DNA of 9,259 nucleotides from Rickettsiales bacterium (GTDB lineage: Bacteria; Pseudomonadota; Alphaproteobacteria; Rs-D84): contig JAITBM010000050.1 in the NCBI GenBank assembly GCA_031283565.1, positions 1 through 9,259 on the forward strand, read 5' to 3'. The position numbers and the translations under genes were made by a program. Every line of letters begins with the position of its first letter. Position 1 is the first letter of the stretch. Below, piece after piece: positions 7,056-9,259 of the stretch. The notes below the pieces were generated by a model. The model worked only from the letters and a program-made list of their open reading frames with translations, searched no databases and was not told the DNA's origin.

Positions 7056-7361
7056 TTATTTTATTTCGGTTATCTTGACAATCGTCAGATGCTGGCGGTG
7101 TCCTTTTGTGCGGCGGTAATTGTGCCGCCTTTTGCGCTTAAAGACTATAACCTTGTCGGTGCGCGTTTGTTCAAGGACTTCGCCCAAAACCTTCGCCCCC
7201 TCTATTGTCGGGGCCCCTATCTTATCACCGATCATCATAACCTCGTCGAACGATACTTCTTTGCCGGCGTTCAGCTTTTCGACTTTGATAATGTCCCCGA
7301 CTTTCACCCGATACTGTTTGCCGCCGGTGGCTATTACTGCAAAAATGTCAGATTCTGCCAT
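7056..7361 (-). CDS. rplU: 50S ribosomal protein L21
   Basis: A 101-residue L21, matching the usual length of about 103. L21 binds 23S rRNA in the large subunit. Recognisable segments are FAVIATGGKQYRVKVGD (7-23) and the basic C-terminal block KRKRRHNYRRTKGHRQHLT (about 75-93). The short N-terminal extension MAESD precedes the usual start. It is first in a two-gene operon with rpmA, the standard bacterial arrangement. AGGA lies about 8 bases before the ATG and a promoter is visible just upstream. The gene ends in TAA with a normal C-terminus, which shows TAA is a working stop in this organism. Confidence 0.98.
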   Translation of the reverse strand: MAESDIFAVIATGGKQYRVKVGDIIKVEKLNAGKEVSFDEVMMIGDKIGAPTIEGAKVLGEVLEQTRTDKVIVFKRKRRHNYRRTKGHRQHLTIVKITEIK

Positions 7362-7392
7362 ATTTTATCCTGTTTTGTTATAAATCTTTTCA

Positions 7393-7420
7393 ATTATTAC
7401 ATTTTTCTAACAAATGTCAA
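7393..7420 (-). promoter_or_regulatory. Promoter of rplU-rpmA
   Basis: On the minus strand, a perfect -35 TTGACA (7420-7415) and AATAAT (7398-7393, five of six) are separated by 16 bases. The leader to the rplU start is about 25 bases. It diverges from the promoter at 7442-7471, so the two -35 boxes are only 21 bases apart. Confidence 0.7.
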
Positions 7421-7441
7421 GTTGGCGGTGAAAAATAACAT

Positions 7442-7471
7442 TTGACATGCGGCCGCATAATCGTCTAGTAT
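7442..7471 (+). promoter_or_regulatory. Promoter of the thioredoxin-like gene
   Basis: TTGACA (7442-7447) and TAGTAT (7466-7471) with an 18-base spacer. It is followed by AAAAAGGAG as ribosome binding site a few bases before the ATG at 7500. The transcript may continue into the CvpA-like gene. Confidence 0.7.
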
Positions 7472-7499
7472 TTCGCTGGAAATATAAAAAGGAGAAATC

Positions 7500-7826
7500 A
7501 TGACCAATAAATTTCTAGCTGTCGCCGCCACCGCCGCGCTGTTCGCATGCAAGCAGACCGATGCCGCCGATCTGACGCTGTACTTCATGCCGGGCTGCCC
7601 GCATTGCCATAACGCAATAGAATTCATCGATTCCGAGCTGGCCGGAGTCAGCGTCGAGAAAATCGATATCACAAAAGGCGGATTCAGCACCGACAAATTC
7701 AACGCGGCCCTAAAAAAATGCGGGCTTGAAAGCCGCGGAGTGCCGCTCATAATAATCAAAGGCCAGTGCTTGCAGGGCTATGGCCCCGAACGCGGCGCCG
7801 AAATCAAAAAGATTCTCGGAAAGTAA
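7500..7826 (+). CDS. Small exported thioredoxin/glutaredoxin-like protein with CPHC motif
   Basis: A 108-residue protein with an N-terminal export signal and a glutaredoxin-like fold. LTLYFMPGCPHCHNAIEFI places the CPHC redox pair (Cys33, Cys36) after the first beta strand. RGVPLIIIKGQCLQGYG carries the expected cis-proline (Pro82) before strand 3. CPHC is the active-site sequence of DsbA, so an oxidising or isomerising role on envelope proteins is possible, but the protein is much smaller than DsbA. Two further cysteines (74, 90) lie outside the motif. LFAC (14-17) is an acceptable lipobox, so it may be a lipoprotein; ordinary cleavage near TDAAD is the alternative. Start and ribosome binding site (AAGGAG) are unambiguous. 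The CvpA-like gene follows 55 bases later on the same strand. Confidence 0.8.
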   Translation: MTNKFLAVAATAALFACKQTDAADLTLYFMPGCPHCHNAIEFIDSELAGVSVEKIDITKGGFSTDKFNAALKKCGLESRGVPLIIIKGQCLQGYGPERGAEIKKILGK

Positions 7827-7832
7827 TTTATC

Positions 7833-7857
7833 CGGCCTGCGGATCCGCCGCGGGCCG
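7833..7857 (+). other. Strong hairpin between thioredoxin-like and CvpA-like genes
   Basis: CGGCCTGCGG (7833-7842) pairs fully with CCGCGGGCCG (7848-7857), one pair being T-G, around a 5-base loop. It starts six bases after the upstream stop codon. There is no T-run after it, so it is not a standard intrinsic terminator. It may stabilise or separate the two halves of a shared transcript. Confidence 0.6.
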
Positions 7858-7881
7858 AATAGTAAAATTCGCTTGCGACAA

Positions 7882-8580
7882 ATGTCGGATTTCACGCTTC
7901 TTGACTATGTTTACATAGCCGTGTCGATTGGCTCCGTGGCATGGGCTTTCGTGCGCGGCGGCGTTTACGAGATGGTCGCCACGTTATCGTGGCTGGTTGC
8001 CGCAATCACGTCGCGCTTTGTCTCGCCGGTACTGAATGATTTGTTTCAAAAATTGTTTGGCTTGGCGGAACCGACCATCGGAACTTTGGTCGCGGCTTAT
8101 TTCATCGTGTTCTTCGGAGTGCTGGTCCTGTTCGGGCTATTCAATCAAAAGCTGCGGGACTGGATTCAGGATTCCATATTAAAAGTAACCGACAGAACGC
8201 TTGGCATTATTTTCGGCATTTTCCGCGCGATTGTCGTCATGGGACTGTTGTACTGGGCCCTGCTTTGGTACTATGAAGATGCTCAAAAACCGTCCATGCT
8301 GACCGCCGTCAAAATGAACGAATGGTTCATTCCCGGAAAAAACCGACTGCTGGAACACGACATGACCGGCGCAAAGCAGGCCGAGGAGCTATACCGAAAT
8401 CTGATAGATCCCGCAATAAAGGCCGCTTCTATCTCGCCGGACCAACCCGCAGAAAACGCCGGCGGAATGCCCGGCGACGAGTCCGAGGGGGTGGGATACA
8501 AAGACTCCGAGCGCGGAGCCTTGGAAAACCAATTGCTGCAGTTGGACAATTTGCAAGAAGAAAGCGACCAAAACGAATGA
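7882..8580 (+). CDS. CvpA-family membrane protein
   Basis: A 232-residue inner-membrane protein of the CvpA family, known for colicin V production and envelope phenotypes in enterobacteria; the molecular role is not settled. Four hydrophobic segments are visible at about 7-24, 28-44, 66-87 and 108-128. The family motif DRTLGIIFGIFRAI (104-117) sits at the start of the fourth, and the N-terminus LDYVYIAVSIGSVAWAFVRG (7-26) is typical. The tail from about 183 is acidic, Pro/Gly/Glu-rich and probably disordered. I chose ATG 7882 because the protein then begins at the usual family N-terminus; the frame is open further up, to ATG 7780, but that would overlap the thioredoxin-like gene with unrelated sequence. 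The ribosome binding site is weak. Confidence 0.85.
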   Translation: MSDFTLLDYVYIAVSIGSVAWAFVRGGVYEMVATLSWLVAAITSRFVSPVLNDLFQKLFGLAEPTIGTLVAAYFIVFFGVLVLFGLFNQKLRDWIQDSILKVTDRTLGIIFGIFRAIVVMGLLYWALLWYYEDAQKPSMLTAVKMNEWFIPGKNRLLEHDMTGAKQAEELYRNLIDPAIKAASISPDQPAENAGGMPGDESEGVGYKDSERGALENQLLQLDNLQEESDQNE

Positions 8581-8582
8581 GA

Positions 8583-8606
8583 AATCCTGTTTGATGGATT
8601 CTTTTT
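8583..8606 (+). terminator. Possible weak intrinsic terminator after the CvpA-like gene
   Basis: AATCC (8583-8587) pairs with GGATT (8596-8600) around an 8-base loop and is followed by CTTTTTC. The stem is short and AT-rich, so termination would be partial. Confidence 0.35.
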
Positions 8607-8628
8607 CTGCAATTCAAATGATTAATTT

Positions 8629-9018
8629 ATGAAGTTAAAGCCTATTTTGCACGATGGCGAATATGTTTTTTGCGAAGCAAAATCCGGTTGTGAAATTCCA
8701 TCGGCGAGCATCGCCATGTTCCGCGAGCGCGAGGGAATAACGCTGGTCATGCGGGCGGATGACGCGAAGCAGTTGGGATAAACGCCGCGGTTCCGCGCGG
8801 GATGGATCGAAATATCCGCCAATACAGAATTATCAGAATTGGGAATAACTGCGGCGTTCTCGCGGATTTTGACGGATGCAAAAATCAGCTGCAATGTGTT
8901 TGCAGCAAATAATCACGACCATATTTTTGTGCCATTCGATCTGGCGAAAAAAGCCGCCGCCCTTTTGGAGCAACCGGATGTGATTTCACAATCTGGCAAT
9001 TGTCACATGCAGGCTTGA
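8629..9018 (+). pseudogene. ACT-domain protein (COG3602-like), interrupted by an in-frame TAA
   Basis: From ATG 8629 the frame reads MKLKPILHDGEYVFCEAKSG, then FREREGITLVMRADDAKQLG, then TAA (8779-8781). The same frame continues TPRFRAGWIEIS, ELSELGITAAFSRILTDAKI, NNHDHIFVPFDLAKKAAALL to TGA at 9018. Together this is a complete two-part ACT protein of about 129 residues, as in the family of small ACT regulators whose members carry 'LHDGEYVFC', 'EGLTLVL' and 'YHDHIFVP'. Tyrosine or leucine would fit at the stop, so a single substitution (TAT, TAC or TTA to TAA) is the simplest cause. No ATG follows soon after the stop, so the second half is unlikely to be made alone. No good ribosome binding site precedes 8629. 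Sequencing error is the main alternative. Confidence 0.7.
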
Positions 9019-9043
9019 CAAGCAGCGGCGGCCATGGTATTTT
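9015..9043 (+). promoter_or_regulatory. Promoter of tRNA-Gly
   Basis: TTGACA (9015-9020) and TATTTT (9038-9043, four of six) with a 17-base spacer. The -35 overlaps the TGA stop of the ACT-domain gene. The predicted start is about 35 bases before the tRNA 5' end, a normal leader length. Confidence 0.6.
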
Positions 9044-9086
9044 TTCCATCATGCCGATCGCGCGGACAGGCGCCGATTGGAGTTTC

Positions 9087-9161
9087 GCGGGCGTGGTTCA
9101 ACGGCTAGAATATAAGCCTTCCAAGCTTGAGATGAGGGTTCGATTCCCTCCGCCCGCACCA
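9087..9161 (+). tRNA. tRNA-Gly(TCC)
   Basis: A full cloverleaf can be drawn. The acceptor stem is GCGGGCG (9087-9093) with CGCCCGC (9151-9157), perfectly paired. The D stem is GTTC/GAAT. The anticodon stem TAAGC/GCTTG encloses the loop CTTCCAA, with anticodon TCC reading GGA/GGG. The T stem is GAGGG/CCCTC with loop TTCGATT. The 3' CCA is encoded (9159-9161). The discriminator base at 9158 is A, whereas bacterial glycine tRNAs usually have T(U) there. After the gene, up to the window end, I see no gene; GGGTTAACCC near 9222-9231 is a small perfect palindrome. Confidence 0.93.
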
Positions 9162-9259
9162 GTTTATATTTTGTTGGTTTTGGGCGAACATGTCGAAGGG
9201 AAAATTGTAGTCATAACAAAGGGTTAACCCGTTTAATTCCAAGGTTCAAAAGATTGATT

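Noticed and set aside
7780..7881. Longer N-terminus for the CvpA-like protein
   Set aside because: It would overlap the thioredoxin-like gene and cover the hairpin, and the basic extension is unlike the family's N-terminus.
6035..8781. Reassigned TAA codon explaining the two in-frame stops
   Set aside because: rplU, the MarR gene, the RND gene and the thioredoxin-like gene all end naturally at TAA, so TAA is a normal stop here.
9151..9185. CGCCC/GGGCG pairing after the tRNA as a terminator
   Set aside because: The left arm is the tRNA acceptor stem itself and no T-run follows the right arm.
9000..9227. 75-residue open frame over the tRNA
   Set aside because: It reads straight through the tRNA-Gly gene and its promoter.
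1..9259. CRISPR array, rRNA or insertion sequence
   Set aside because: No regularly spaced direct repeats, no rRNA segments and no transposase were seen.

Overview
The window looks like a piece of an alphaproteobacterial chromosome, probably from a host- or gut-associated lineage. The L21 and L27 proteins are alphaproteobacterial in style, a dispersed GC-rich palindromic repeat of the CCCGGGTCCACC type is present, and one gene resembles the cysteine-rich secreted proteins I associate with gut Alphaproteobacteria. The lineage is an inference from memory; no search was run. Base composition is moderate, with AT-rich promoter regions.

Positions 1-300 hold no convincing gene. They contain a pair of oppositely oriented palindromic repeats and a possible gene remnant. 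Positions 301-5610 are one minus-strand operon, read from right to left: a MarR-family regulator, a TolC-like outer-membrane factor, a very short membrane-anchored periplasmic-adaptor-like protein, and an RND (AcrB-type) transporter. The genes overlap or lie within 13 bases of each other. A consensus sigma-70 promoter sits in front of the regulator, overlapped by an inverted repeat that could be its operator. The operon looks like an efflux system, but it is odd in two ways. The transporter lacks the two transmembrane aspartates and the lysine of the classical proton relay (Phe401, Asn402 and Asn908 instead). The adaptor is only 163 residues, with no visible lipoyl domain or alpha-helical hairpin. 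This is the most interesting part of the window.

Positions 5611-6019 are a mostly non-coding gap holding the operon promoter, a second copy of the palindromic repeat and a weak promoter for the next gene. At 6020-6685 a secreted, cysteine-rich fibre-like protein is encoded, but an in-frame TAA cuts its signal peptide. The ribosomal protein operon rplU-rpmA follows on the minus strand (7361 down to 6792). Its promoter is divergent from that of a small secreted thioredoxin-like protein (7500-7826), which is followed by a CvpA-family membrane protein (7882-8580). An ACT-domain protein gene (8629-9018) is again interrupted by an in-frame TAA. A tRNA-Gly(TCC) with an unusual discriminator base (A) closes the window. 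Intact housekeeping genes beside two single-stop pseudogenes and intergenic repeats would fit a lineage undergoing gene decay, though sequencing error must be excluded.
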